A DNA stretch of 38,585 nucleotides from a virus. A program made the translations under genes and the position numbers. Positions 1 through 8,763 of the stretch are shown in pieces. Location: positions 1-38,585 of IMG/VR virus record IMGVR_UViG_3300009285_007477. One strand, given 5' to 3'. The number at the start of each line of letters is the position of its first letter. Positions within the stretch are counted from its first letter, which is position 1. The notes under the pieces were generated by a model, which saw nothing but the letters and a program-made list of their open reading frames with translations, did no database searches and was not told the origin of the DNA.

Positions 1-99
1 ATCAAGCCGCTGCCTGCAAATCTCCGGGGCAGCAGCCTGCCCAAACACCGAGCAGTAATGCCCTCCAGATTTGCTAACACACCATTTTTTCTCCGCCAT
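1..99 (-). CDS. Small cysteine-containing protein, C-terminus outside window
   Basis: This is the first 33 residues of a protein that runs off the left end of the window. The ATG at 99 is preceded by a good ribosome binding site (AAGGAGAAATT) and lies 9 nt after the stop of the gene before it. Cysteines at residues 7, 16 and 28 and a histidine at 14 could bind a metal, but too little is visible to name a family. It follows the small gene at 109-261 and probably shares its transcript. Confidence 0.6.
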   Translation of the reverse strand, partial: MAEKKWCVSKSGGHYCSVFGQAAAPEICRQRLD

Positions 100-108
100 A
101 ATTTCTCC

Positions 109-261
109 TTATGATACATACAGATTTGGTAATAACCATCCCCATATCAACCTATCGTTCGCCGCGCCCGCAGCTGCCAATTTCATTTCAAGCTCGTGGA
201 TCACATTCGCATTATACTGCTGGGTAAATTGCATCATGTCCGTCGCCCTTTTTGTTGCCAT
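109..261 (-). CDS. Hypothetical 50-residue protein
   Basis: A 50-residue reading frame starts at the ATG at 261, behind a clear ribosome binding site (AAAGGAGAAAGAACG), and ends 9 nt before the next start. It begins MATKRATDMMQF and looks like one amphipathic helix followed by a hydrophobic end (WGWLLPNLYVS). No family is recognised. It is the first gene downstream of the structured non-coding stretch at 303-739, so its expression may depend on that leader RNA. Its reality rests on the ribosome binding site and its tight spacing to the next gene. Confidence 0.55.
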   Translation of the reverse strand: MATKRATDMMQFTQQYNANVIHELEMKLAAAGAANDRLIWGWLLPNLYVS

Positions 262-302
262 CGTTCTTTCTCCTTTCAGTTAGTTGTGGTTTACAAGAGA
301 TT

Positions 303-349
303 CCCCCCTAAAAACTCCCTATATAATGTTCAGGGAGTCATTAGGGGGG
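303..349 (-). terminator. Nested hairpin with T-run, possible terminator or switch
   Basis: An inner 7-bp stem (314-320/332-338) is followed on the minus strand by five T, as in an intrinsic terminator. An outer 9-bp stem (303-311/341-349) encloses it. The outer stem competes with the preceding stem 345-351/359-365, so termination could be conditional. The next gene starts 42 nt further on. Confidence 0.45.
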
Positions 350-739
350 AGTCTCAATCTCCCCCAAACCTCACCGCTTTTCGGAGCGGTCAACTACCAC
401 TGCTTTCTAGGCAGGGGAGCCGGCACCCTGACTCGCCTCAGGCGAGCATCGCAGGGATCTTCGGCACTTAACCACTGAGTTGAGGAGATGTATTTCCCCT
501 CGTCGACGGACGGAAGATATTTTCCGTTGTCCCCTGCTCATCAGGCGGTGGTTTGCTCGCCTCCGTCCCCGGCCTGACCTTTGGTTTTCTTCGCTGGGCC
601 TCTCTCCCCCTCCTGTACCCTGCTGGGGGACTCGGCTTCGGCCGGTTCAGGTATTTTAGTGCCCCTCCTCCAGGCGTCTGGAGGCAATCCCGGATGCCAC
701 CGTTTTTTCAAGGAATTGAGGGTTTTTTCTCCCTCACTA
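303..739 (-). ncRNA. Unidentified large structured RNA candidate (about 440 nt)
   Basis: This stretch has no plausible reading frame but an unusual density of perfect stems: 718-722/731-735, 667-673/678-684, 510-515/522-527, 432-437/441-446 inside 426-430/452-456, 373-378/385-390, 345-351/359-365, 314-320/332-338 and 303-311/341-349. It begins just after a plausible minus-strand promoter in an A+T-rich island and ends in a hairpin followed by five T. The pairs 345-351/359-365 and 303-311/341-349 share bases and cannot form together, which resembles a regulatory switch. I checked by eye for tRNA, tmRNA, RNase P, 6S and intron cores and recognised none. It could be a GOLLD- or ROOL-like large phage RNA or a long leader of the two small genes downstream. 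Confidence 0.5.
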
Positions 740-1051
740 ATATCTAATATATATTATAAATCTGAAAAGTAAAGCGGAAAGTGAAAATTTTTACTTAATA
801 AAATCAAAGACTTATAAAATTTTTTTAAGCAGAGGAGAGGAAACGAAGCGAATTTCGTCGGTTTTCAGGGATGGGGAAGGCCGCTGCTGTCTGCTGGCCC
901 TCAGAACAAGACCGGAACGAACCCCCCGCGCCCATGCTCCTGCATCAGCCTTCAACGGCAGCGGGGCGGATTATGAGGCGCTCGTCAGCGCTGCCTGGCT
1001 GGCAGAACCTAAGTCCGAACGTCGTCAGTCCTACGAACATCTATACGGCAG
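740..1051. other. Gene-free stretch between tail tip gene and structured RNA
   Basis: About 310 bases with no supportable gene on either strand. Bases 774-835 are strongly A+T-rich; 840-1051 are G+C-rich with several short inverted repeats but no clear terminator for the tail tip gene. A plus-strand promoter-like pair (TTTACT at 790-795, 17 nt, TATAAA at 813-818) is present but leads to no gene. The stretch could belong to a longer version of the structured RNA. Confidence 0.5.
746..773 (-). promoter_or_regulatory. Candidate promoter for the structured RNA
   Basis: Within an A+T-rich island the minus strand reads TTTACT (768-773), a 16-nt spacer, then TATATT (746-751), with a perfect TATAAT also present at 753-758. 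A start near 739 would place the first hairpin (718-735) at the 5' end of the RNA. The match is to the generic sigma-70 consensus and is modest. Confidence 0.35.
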
Positions 1052-4000
1052 CTACAGTGTGTTATCTGAAACATTGCAATACCAATCAGTGCCATCAAAA
1101 ATGCAGACCATATGATCGCCGTCAGATGGGTTCCAATCCACGCCGCCGTTCCCCTTGAGATTCGTTCCTGTGAAGTCTATCGTGGTGAGATCGTCTCCTA
1201 TGAGAACCCAAATGCGCTGTCCCACCACTCCGTCGTCAAACATGGTGATGGTGACTCCCGCGCTGGCAGTGTTCTGAGTCTGAAAAAACGTTTTCTTCGC
1301 CACAGAGGGCGTGGCATCTCCATCAGAAAAATTCCACAGTTGGGAGTCCACAACGCCGATGAACGCGGGACGCTCATCAGTGATCATGTCGTTGGTGATC
1401 TCAGTCACCTCTCCGCTGAACAGAATCTGGCAGACAGGAAGATGCCCTGAATACATCGTGGGAGCAGAGGGAGCAGCGGGAAGCACCACCGGTGTGCCTG
1501 CGATTCGATATGCCACTCCGTCCACCACATCCACCATAACTCGGTCGATGCGCGCATTGCCGGCACCCGGACTGGTGAAGCCACTTCGAGTCTGCGCAGC
1601 CTTCTCAACGAGGGTAGGGCCATGCTGAATGGACCCCGCCTCCAAGCGCACCGTCATGTCAGGAGTTGCCTGCTGATGTGGAAGAAATGCTACGGGCAGA
1701 CGGTTGGTGGTTTCCATTTCCGTAGTGATTTCAGTCTCTCCATAACGCTTGAAGCTGTAAGTCGTCACCGTTTGGGTGCTCCAAGAGCCTGCCATTGCCA
1801 TGCTGTTGACGAATCTCACGCGGACTTCATAGTCAGTGTCATCATCTATGTCCTTGCCTCCAAGGTAGGTTTCCGTGGCACCTCCAGACACAGACGAAGC
1901 ATCCAACCAAGATTCAGCCGCGGAAGTATCCGGCCGCCACTGAATCTCAACTCTGCCTCCCGATGTTACGTAAGGATTTGATGACACTGTCCACATTGCG
2001 TGGATGCGGACCCATGCGCCAACACGCGATTTCACTATGACATCGGAGGCGGTGCTCGACAAGGTGAGATTCTGCGGAGCAGCAACGGTGAACAAGTCGG
2101 CGTCGTATTGCACAAGCTGATCTTCCAGATACGTCCAAACACTTTTGGCCCCTATCTGGTTTGTTGCTCTTGCTCGGACATCATAGTCAACATTGTGCTC
2201 GATTCCCTGCAGTCGCACAGATGTGGCCTCCCCCCTCGCTCTTCCGCCAGGAAGCCAGTCAGTCTCAGCGACAGCAGACTTTCTGTATTCAACCTCGACG
2301 AAGCCGCCGCTCTTGACATACATATCCGTCATGGCCGTCCAGGACACGGTAACTTGACCGTATCCTGTTCCACTGCCTGTCGGGACAACTTCCTCGTCAT
2401 TGGCAACCAAAACTATTCCCGATGGAGCAGCGACTGTCCACGGGTCTGGCAAAGAAGTGTTGGGTGCAGCATCGATGGTCGTCTCCTCTCCCGCGTTCCA
2501 GTTGTAGACCGTGCTGGCTTCCTCTTGAAGAGTCAAATCCACGCCGCCGTCCTCGGTCAGCACCCACCGAAGCACGCGGAAGTTCTTGTTTGTCCATCCT
2601 AACAGGTCGTTGGAAATCTGCACCATATCGTAAGCTGCCAACTGCCATGCGGTGAGCTTGGCCGGATAGGTCACGATGATGGATTGCCGTGCTCGCTCCA
2701 GCGTTATCTTGGCCAACCGCTGTGCGCGGATGACATTCGTGGTGAAGGGCAGGCGGAGATCCTTGTATATTCTGAGATCGCCGTCTTGCGCTTCGTATGC
2801 GGCGTTGGTGACCGGCGGAAAGTCCGCTTGCTGATAGTAATTGTCCTCGTCCACAAAAACACCCTTGACCGCGTTGAACAAGCTGCCCATCCCGGGACGA
2901 GTTACCACCTCGATGGAGTCTCGCAGGTCGTCCTCGTCGAGGGACACCGTTGCGACCGTCCACGCTCCTGAATAGTTTTTCCACACTCCTCCCTGATAGA
3001 CGAGGCTTCCGGCAGAAGCGGACAGCAAGTCTTCCATGACACTGCGCGGAGTAGAATTAACGAACACCACTCCGTCCGCCGTGTAGCGGTCTTGATAGAT
3101 GTCTGCCCCCGAGGAGGAAGTGTCATCTATCAGAACTTGCTCTTCGCAGATGTTGGCTGCCGCCGTCCAAGACGTTGTGTCCACGTAGTCGCTTTTCTCT
3201 CCCATTCCCAGTGTCTTGTCCACGAGATAGTCGAGCTGAACCAGCGCTGCGTTATTGCTGTAGGCGCAAAGATACGCGGAGCCGCCTGTTCCCCCCGCCG
3301 AGTTCTGCACGTCCACGTCTATCCTGAACGTGGTCGAGGCGGGAGCGTCATACACTGTGTAGTAGCCGTCGATGTCGGGGTCGCTTCCGCTGTGGCCGGT
3401 GATGAATATAACGTCGTTGGCGCTCAGTCCGTGAGCGGCGGAAGTCTCAATGGTGGTGTAGGTTCCGTCTCCCTCTGAAGAAGTCAGTATCGTCGCCGGA
3501 GTCACTCGGGGATCCCACAACTTCTTACCCGTGACGACGGCCTTGATGTTGGGTATGCCAGATGTCCAAATGTTGGCGTCCCACCGCAGTCGGACATAGA
3601 TGTAGGCACAACCCCGCTTGCGGTGCGCCGTCGTTACCTCCGCCACGTCCGAGTCCAGGTCGGAATCTACTGCTTGGTAATAACCGCCGGTGTGCTTGCT
3701 GATACGGTAAAAATAGGTGGAAAGTTCGGCCGTTCCCGATTCGGTTCCAGTAACAGCATGTTCGATGTCCATCGAGCGGTCACTCTTAGCTATGACCGTG
3801 TATGTTCCGTTGTAGCTGACACTGTTGGACACCGTGATGGAGTCGCCCACTTGAACTGGATGTCCAGAAGTGAATCCCATCAACTGGACTTTGTTGGGAC
3901 TGCCCCCCAAGTTTGCCACGGCGGTGAAGTTGTCCCGCCAGCTGAACTTGGAATCGGAAGAGATGGTATCATTGAAATAAACGTCCCCGATGGAGTCTAC

Positions 4001-4309
4001 TTCATGGCCGGACAACACCACCACCAAGTGCAGGAACTGGTTGGAGTCGCCGGTGACGAACGCGTCCGTGAGAACTCCGCTGACTATCTGCGTCCCGTAG
4101 ACGATGCGGCGAGGCTCGATGGAGGAGCGCACCATAACAGTGCGGACCATCTCTGGCGGAGAGATGCCTTGCTTTGGACGGGGGGAAAGTGCTCGCTGAA
4201 GCAGACCCAAACCGAAGCTCACCGCAGCGAACTTTATCATCCCGCCCAATACAGGAATAGCGAACAGGGCCTTTGCCGCTGCTACGAGCCCCAACACCAC
4301 TTCAGGCAT
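1052..4309 (-). CDS. Tail tip / central hub protein, lambda gpJ-like, with fibronectin III domains
   Basis: A 1085-residue protein at the end of the tail cluster, in the place of lambda gpJ or the GTA 'megatron'. It starts with a hydrophobic helix (residues 1-45), then shows the gpJ-type motif RRIVYG near residue 67 and a hub region containing DYLVDKTLGMG. Two similar small beta domains seem to be inserted in the N-terminal half ('GHPVQVGD...YNGTYTV' and 'HGLSANDV...DGYYTV'). Fibronectin type III repeats follow (about 630-850), then a C-terminal receptor-contact-like region ending in a WNPSDGDHMVCIFDGTDWYC motif. The ATG abuts the upstream stop. It would form the tail tip, contact the host receptor and probably determine host range. 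The C-terminal part should be the most variable. Confidence 0.85.
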   Translation of the reverse strand: MPEVVLGLVAAAKALFAIPVLGGMIKFAAVSFGLGLLQRALSPRPKQGISPPEMVRTVMVRSSIEPRRIVYGTQIVSGVLTDAFVTGDSNQFLHLVVVLSGHEVDSIGDVYFNDTISSDSKFSWRDNFTAVANLGGSPNKVQLMGFTSGHPVQVGDSITVSNSVSYNGTYTVIAKSDRSMDIEHAVTGTESGTAELSTYFYRISKHTGGYYQAVDSDLDSDVAEVTTAHRKRGCAYIYVRLRWDANIWTSGIPNIKAVVTGKKLWDPRVTPATILTSSEGDGTYTTIETSAAHGLSANDVIFITGHSGSDPDIDGYYTVYDAPASTTFRIDVDVQNSAGGTGGSAYLCAYSNNAALVQLDYLVDKTLGMGEKSDYVDTTSWTAAANICEEQVLIDDTSSSGADIYQDRYTADGVVFVNSTPRSVMEDLLSASAGSLVYQGGVWKNYSGAWTVATVSLDEDDLRDSIEVVTRPGMGSLFNAVKGVFVDEDNYYQQADFPPVTNAAYEAQDGDLRIYKDLRLPFTTNVIRAQRLAKITLERARQSIIVTYPAKLTAWQLAAYDMVQISNDLLGWTNKNFRVLRWVLTEDGGVDLTLQEEASTVYNWNAGEETTIDAAPNTSLPDPWTVAAPSGIVLVANDEEVVPTGSGTGYGQVTVSWTAMTDMYVKSGGFVEVEYRKSAVAETDWLPGGRARGEATSVRLQGIEHNVDYDVRARATNQIGAKSVWTYLEDQLVQYDADLFTVAAPQNLTLSSTASDVIVKSRVGAWVRIHAMWTVSSNPYVTSGGRVEIQWRPDTSAAESWLDASSVSGGATETYLGGKDIDDDTDYEVRVRFVNSMAMAGSWSTQTVTTYSFKRYGETEITTEMETTNRLPVAFLPHQQATPDMTVRLEAGSIQHGPTLVEKAAQTRSGFTSPGAGNARIDRVMVDVVDGVAYRIAGTPVVLPAAPSAPTMYSGHLPVCQILFSGEVTEITNDMITDERPAFIGVVDSQLWNFSDGDATPSVAKKTFFQTQNTASAGVTITMFDDGVVGQRIWVLIGDDLTTIDFTGTNLKGNGGVDWNPSDGDHMVCIFDGTDWYCNVSDNTL

Positions 4310-4756
4310 CTACGCTGTTCTCCATGCACGCAGTCCTTCCCGTAACGGTGGAAAAACTATTCCTTCCTGCCCCATCGCAGCCAGCTTATCGCCGATGCAG
4401 ATGCTCAGCGCCTTGCCAGAGGGAGTGTCTATCAAGACGACATCTCCGCGCCGGGCATTGCTTGCTGGCACCTCGACGAATCCGTGCTCCAGCGCGGCCA
4501 ATTCCATGGCCTCGGCAATTCCTCCGGGGCCACCGTGCTTCTTCTTCAGAATGAGATGCGCCTCCTCCGAGGAGTGATAGGCGTCGCGCCACCGCCGAGC
4601 GATGTCAACACCACACACAGCCAGCACCGCATCCGCCGCGAACAAGCAGCAGTCGTTCCTTCCCCAAACAAAAGGCTCCCTGCGCCGCTGCTCGATGAAG
4701 TAAAACAACCGCTCCGTCCAATCCGGATGCTGCCGCACGCCATCATCCGCCAACAA
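4310..4756 (-). CDS. DUF6950 / NlpC-P60-like tail tip protein
   Basis: A 148-residue protein with a conserved 'FVWGRNDCCLFAADAV' segment and a later RRGDVVLID segment, the pattern of DUF6950 and related NlpC/P60-type cysteine peptidases (catalytic Cys in the NDC motif). In GTA-like tails this gene lies just before the tip protein and is thought to cleave peptidoglycan during entry or to act in tip assembly. The start is a TTG at 4756, chosen because GGAGGAG lies 7 nt upstream; it overlaps the preceding gene by 14 bp. Confidence 0.75.
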   Translation of the reverse strand: MLADDGVRQHPDWTERLFYFIEQRRREPFVWGRNDCCLFAADAVLAVCGVDIARRWRDAYHSSEEAHLILKKKHGGPGGIAEAMELAALEHGFVEVPASNARRGDVVLIDTPSGKALSICIGDKLAAMGQEGIVFPPLREGLRAWRTA

Positions 4757-5456
4757 CGTTGAACTCCTCCGCTCCGCCCGTGGTCGCGCCCGCTTGAGAA
4801 ATAGGAATCTGAAATGAGCTCTTCGTCCCCCAAACTATTTCTTTTTCCACGGTCTGCGCCACAAACTCAAATCCCTTGTCGCCCGGAAACAACTCTTGCT
4901 GCTCGGCGTTGGTGAATCTGCTCTCCCTCGGAACATCCCAGCGGGACAGCTTGTTCTCGGCGGTCACCGTTATCTCCGCCGTGTCGCCGAGAACTATGCT
5001 CATCTGGTCCATGTATCCCTCGAACATCAGCACGGGAGTCAGCAGCGTTGTTCCCCCCGTGCCTGTCTCCTCCAGCACAACATTGTCCGCAGTCTCCAGC
5101 AACAGAAAATCCCCGGCCTCGGTGAGCATCTCATGCGTCGCATCGTAGAACCCCTGCCAGATTCTGACCGTTCGTCCGCTGTATGGCTCTGACAGTGCCA
5201 AGGCGAGATTAGCCGCCGGAAGACCACTGACACCTAAACTGATTCCAGAGGGACGAACATCATGACTTTCCTCTAAGGCAGAGATTTTGCCAAGCGCGCC
5301 CACTCCTGTCCATGTATATCCGCTCCACACCACGTTGCGGTCGTGAGAGCAGTAGCGTGTTGTTCCGCTGTCGAACTGAAATTCGACGAAAATGATGGGC
5401 TGGACAACACCCGCCTGCGACGCCGCTATCATAGAAGAATCGCTTGTCCTTACCAT
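4743..5456 (-). CDS. Tail tip baseplate-like protein (DUF2163 / gpL-like position)
   Basis: A 237-residue protein lying between the distal tail and NlpC/P60-like genes, exactly where GTA and lambda-like tails carry a DUF2163/gpL-type hub protein. The sequence is beta-rich ('IFVEFQFDSGTTRYCSHDRNV', 'WSGYTWTGVG', 'FEGYMDQMSI') as expected for a hub component. Lambda gpL carries an iron-sulfur cluster; I see no matching cysteine cluster here. The gene follows a 54-bp repeated intergenic element that ends 13 nt before the ATG, which has GGAAGGTGG directly upstream. Family assignment rests on order and style. Confidence 0.65.
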   Translation of the reverse strand: MVRTSDSSMIAASQAGVVQPIIFVEFQFDSGTTRYCSHDRNVVWSGYTWTGVGALGKISALEESHDVRPSGISLGVSGLPAANLALALSEPYSGRTVRIWQGFYDATHEMLTEAGDFLLLETADNVVLEETGTGGTTLLTPVLMFEGYMDQMSIVLGDTAEITVTAENKLSRWDVPRESRFTNAEQQELFPGDKGFEFVAQTVEKEIVWGTKSSFQIPISQAGATTGGAEEFNVVGG

Positions 5457-5469
5457 TCCACCTTCCGCG

Positions 5470-5523
5470 CATTTGCTTTTGAAAACTACCTACTCAACCC
5501 TATAGTTTTGATGCGGACAACGG
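5470..5523 (-). repeat. 54-bp intergenic element, copy A
   Basis: First of three ungapped copies of a 54-bp sequence (the others at 13933-13986 and 21756-21809). By my hand alignment copy A differs from C at 5 positions and from B at 16. All copies share AAAACTA, TGAGTA, GTTTT and AAAGCAAAT on the minus strand, and AAAAC/GTTTT can pair. It lies in the 83-bp gap before the gene starting at 5456. It may be a phage-specific promoter or an operator. Confidence 0.75.
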
Positions 5524-5539
5524 TAATTTTAAGGGAACA

Positions 5540-6160
5540 CTATTCAAACACTTCTATGCAAGAAAACGAAATGATGAATTGTCCGTTGTCACGCTCTTCC
5601 CAAACAGCCTGCTCGTCGTCCGTCAGCATCATCACGCACACCGGATTCGTCGTGATGAGCGCCTCGTTGTTAGCAGGACTCTCTCTTATGGGAGGAGCAA
5701 TGGAAATCGTGGCGTTTCCTGAGCTGTCACTGTTCACAGCAGTAGTGACCACGTGCAACTCCCGCCACGAAGTGGGGGTAATCCAAGCAACGTAATCCCC
5801 GGGAAGAAGAATGTTGGATTGGCTCGCCGTCCATCCGTCTGTGACAAGAGAACTTCCCGTTTGGCTGGCGCCGTTCACGAGCGGAGTCCCTGGGACGCTT
5901 CCCCTGGGAGTCAACCCCAACGGGTCGCCGGCGTAGAATCGGTTGGCTCGTCCTCGGAGCTGCGCAAGAAACACCAGCCAGGCAGCGGCATCTGCTCGCA
6001 GCTTCGGAGGAAGCACATAGGTTGCCACCCACCTCGCTCCGGACAACTCCAGCGTCTGGACGGTTTTGGTGAAGGGGCTCTCGTGAGACTGCGTGTTGTA
6101 TTGGACCGAGAACCGCGAACTGCTGAACCCCGACAATGATGGCATAGTAATGATGGACAT
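5540..6160 (-). CDS. Distal tail-like structural protein
   Basis: A 206-residue protein encoded directly after the tape measure gene; its ATG overlaps the tape measure stop (TAATG). It contains the 'RGRANRFYAGDPLG' segment typical of phage tail proteins in this position (functional analogues of lambda gpM, or DUF2460 in GTAs) and a beta-rich C-terminal half. It is expected to sit at the distal end of the tail tube and bind the tape measure C-terminus. No catalytic motif is seen. Confidence 0.65.
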   Translation of the reverse strand: MSIITMPSLSGFSSSRFSVQYNTQSHESPFTKTVQTLELSGARWVATYVLPPKLRADAAAWLVFLAQLRGRANRFYAGDPLGLTPRGSVPGTPLVNGASQTGSSLVTDGWTASQSNILLPGDYVAWITPTSWRELHVVTTAVNSDSSGNATISIAPPIRESPANNEALITTNPVCVMMLTDDEQAVWEERDNGQFIISFSCIEVFE

Positions 6161-8763
6161 TAAACCACCATTCCCCTCCGCTTGGCCATAGCCATAGCTT
6201 GAACGGCATCCTGCATGAGCTTAGGCCGCAGCTTGTGTATCTCCGCTCTGACCGCCTCCGCCACCCCCGGGGAAACGTTGACAGTTTGCTGATAGGTGAC
6301 TCCGCCACTGGCTATCCGGTCATTCGGTATTATCTGTCCTGGCACGCGGGGGAGGAACAGCTCCGGCCCTGCCTCTCCAACGAGAGCCATCTGCCCTGGC
6401 AACAGACTGCCACCATGCTGCATGGTAAAGACAGATCCTATTTTTCCTCCACCCAACTCTACCCCACTACCGAGGCCACCAGGGCCACCAGCAGGGGCGG
6501 CAATCAATCCAGTCAACCACGAAGTCACTATACCCTTCGTTCCAAACAGCTTCTCCGTGATGTAAGTGTGGATGAGAATACGCTGAATGTCAGCTATGAT
6601 AGAACTTGCCATCTGACGAAAGCTCCACTCACCAGTTTTAGTCATCTGGATGATAATATCCTCGAACTCCTGGCCCCACTGGCGAGTCTCATCCCGTATG
6701 CTTTCAAGAAGAGCACGAGTATCTTCACCGAGCTTGTATACTGGTGGAGCAGCACTTTCCATGCTATCAATGTAACCTCGCAAAGCTTCTTGAGCCAGCC
6801 GTATAGCCTGCTCTTGCGTGATGAAAGCATGGCTCAAAAGGAGGCTGATTTGCTGAATCTTCTTCTGATATTCGTCCACCTCCGGTGCAAGACTTCGATA
6901 GAGCTCGGTTACATCCACCAAGTAGCCGTGCTGCTCCTCGGCTGCTTCGCGCGCGCGGTCTGTCACGGCGAGAAAGTCCGCCTCTGCGTCTTTGGGAAAG
7001 TAGAACGTGATGGGTTCCATCATCAATGCCTTTTTCCACTCTTCGGGCAGCGGCCCCAGTTCCCAAATAGCAGGGCCTATCTGCATGGGACCAGCCAGCT
7101 CCTCCAGCATTTTCTCGTGGGTGTATTCGGCAGCCTTCTCCGCTGCCTCTTCTGCATCAGCAGTGATTTCATGCATGTCCTTGACGCCCCTTGCACCTTC
7201 AAATATGAAAGTATACCACTCCTCTGTGCTTTTCACCAGCTTGCGCATCTCTTTATCAGTCTCAGAGATTGCCGCTTTCTCCTCCTCCAAGAAGGGAAAA
7301 GCAAACGGAAAACCCCGAGGAACCTTTTCCCACGGAGCCTCGAACGGCATGCCGAGTTGCGCTAACTGCCGCTCAATCCTATTGGCCTCCTTCATCGCAT
7401 CCTCGACGCTCATCCCTTCCATCCCTGCACGGACGGTGCCGAAAAGCTCCTGAACAAACGGCACGGCCTTGAAGGATTCCTCGCCGAACCGCTTGACCGC
7501 TTTGCCCGCTTCATCTGTTGCTTTGGAAGCCTCCCTCGTGGCTTCCTCCGCTTGGCGAGCAACGTCATATCGCTCTGCTAATATGTCCCGCTCCTCACGA
7601 GACATCGAATTCCATTTGTTCAGAGCGTCGACCGCTGCCTTTGTCCAGTCAACATGCTCCTGTTTCTTGGCAATTTCCTCATCATACAGTTGCATCAAGG
7701 ACTTGAATGATTTTATGTATCCCTCCGCCGCCGCTGCAACCGACACAAGAAGAAGCGCACCTTTCTTCCCTCCCATAAAAGCAGCTAAGATGCCAATCTC
7801 CTGCACCCATGGAGGCAGCTCCTTAAAAAAGTCCCACGCATCTTTCAGAACCAAGAACAACTTGCGCGCGAGGGGAGACACCACGTCATAGAACGTGGCC
7901 ACGTGCATGGCCGCACGCTCGGCCAAGTTTATTATTCCTTCAGAAATATTCTCTGCCCATGCCTGCATCTTGCCAGACTTCTCCATCCCTCCGAAAAAAT
8001 CGTCCACGGTTTTTGCCAGCGATTTGAAGAATTTGAACAGACCGGCGTCCATGACGAGATTTCTGAACTTGAACCACTTGTCCGACAGCATGGACATGAC
8101 GCCCTTCCATGTCTTTGCCAACTCGTCCGTGGCACCGCGGAACTGGGAGTCTGCCTTCACCCACGATTCCATGATGCGCTTGCGGGTCTCCTCAGCACTG
8201 ACGGACACCCCTGCCTGGAAGCCTAACATAGCCAGTATGCCCCGCTCGCGGAACAAATCAGCCGAGGCCGCACCGGCGGAATACATGCGGATGATTTGCT
8301 GCGTAGTCAATCCGATTCCCAATCCAGACACCGCCGCCAAATCACCGATCAGGGGCATCCACTTGGTTATCTCGTCAACGCCGCCCCCCATCACGCCGGA
8401 CAGCGCAGTCGCAGCACCCATGATTTCTTCCAGCTCGAAGGGAGTGCGCTCGGCATAGCCTGTCATCTCTTTGAACAGCCTATTGCCCTCCGTGGTAGAT
8501 TGAAGAAGAGCACGCAGCCGAACTTGATACTGCTCAGAAGTAGATGCAGCTTGAATGAAGCTCCGCGCCAAGGCCATCACTCCCAAAGACATGCCTGTGA
8601 ATGCCAGCGCCCCCTGGAGACTGAAGAACATCCCCCTCATGCGATTGATGCGCCCTTTAGTTTCCATCTCGAATGCTTTGAAATGTGTGCCCGCCTGCTT
8701 CAGTCCCGCGCGAAGAGGGGAATTGTCCACTCCCAGCGAAGCTCTCAGCGCCCCGATGTTCAT
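6160..8763 (-). CDS. Tail tape measure protein
   Basis: An 867-residue protein with long helical stretches, an N-terminal region typical of tape measure proteins (ASLGVDNSPLRAGLKQAG...), a hydrophobic segment (residues about 320-350, 'ILAAFMGGKKGALLLVSVAAAA') and the C-terminal glycine-rich turn 'MQHGGSLLPGQMALVGEAGPELFLP' found in many tape measures. Its length would set a tail of roughly 130 nm at the usual 1.5 angstrom per residue. It starts at the ATG following a TAG (AGGAGCAGAGTAG before it), lies downstream of the G/GT chaperone and upstream of the distal tail gene, the standard siphovirus order. Confidence 0.92.
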   Translation of the reverse strand: MNIGALRASLGVDNSPLRAGLKQAGTHFKAFEMETKGRINRMRGMFFSLQGALAFTGMSLGVMALARSFIQAASTSEQYQVRLRALLQSTTEGNRLFKEMTGYAERTPFELEEIMGAATALSGVMGGGVDEITKWMPLIGDLAAVSGLGIGLTTQQIIRMYSAGAASADLFRERGILAMLGFQAGVSVSAEETRKRIMESWVKADSQFRGATDELAKTWKGVMSMLSDKWFKFRNLVMDAGLFKFFKSLAKTVDDFFGGMEKSGKMQAWAENISEGIINLAERAAMHVATFYDVVSPLARKLFLVLKDAWDFFKELPPWVQEIGILAAFMGGKKGALLLVSVAAAAEGYIKSFKSLMQLYDEEIAKKQEHVDWTKAAVDALNKWNSMSREERDILAERYDVARQAEEATREASKATDEAGKAVKRFGEESFKAVPFVQELFGTVRAGMEGMSVEDAMKEANRIERQLAQLGMPFEAPWEKVPRGFPFAFPFLEEEKAAISETDKEMRKLVKSTEEWYTFIFEGARGVKDMHEITADAEEAAEKAAEYTHEKMLEELAGPMQIGPAIWELGPLPEEWKKALMMEPITFYFPKDAEADFLAVTDRAREAAEEQHGYLVDVTELYRSLAPEVDEYQKKIQQISLLLSHAFITQEQAIRLAQEALRGYIDSMESAAPPVYKLGEDTRALLESIRDETRQWGQEFEDIIIQMTKTGEWSFRQMASSIIADIQRILIHTYITEKLFGTKGIVTSWLTGLIAAPAGGPGGLGSGVELGGGKIGSVFTMQHGGSLLPGQMALVGEAGPELFLPRVPGQIIPNDRIASGGVTYQQTVNVSPGVAEAVRAEIHKLRPKLMQDAVQAMAMAKRRGMVV

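Noticed and set aside
373-420. tRNA-like look (a 4-bp stem with a 7-base TTTCTAG loop)
   Set aside because: No T-arm with TTCGA, no proper D-arm and no acceptor stem can be drawn on either strand.
870-1115. Plus-strand open frame containing 'GADYEALVSAAWLAEP', resembling 'GADYEALI' in the protein at 38191-38463
   Set aside because: It has no ATG, GTG or TTG start in a good context, overlaps the tail tip gene and the similarity is only seven residues. Probably chance, at best a decayed fragment.
5470-5523. T7-like promoter end (ACTATAGGG) within the 54-bp element
   Set aside because: Copy B reads ACTACATAGC, so the T7-like core is not conserved, and no single-subunit RNA polymerase gene is visible.
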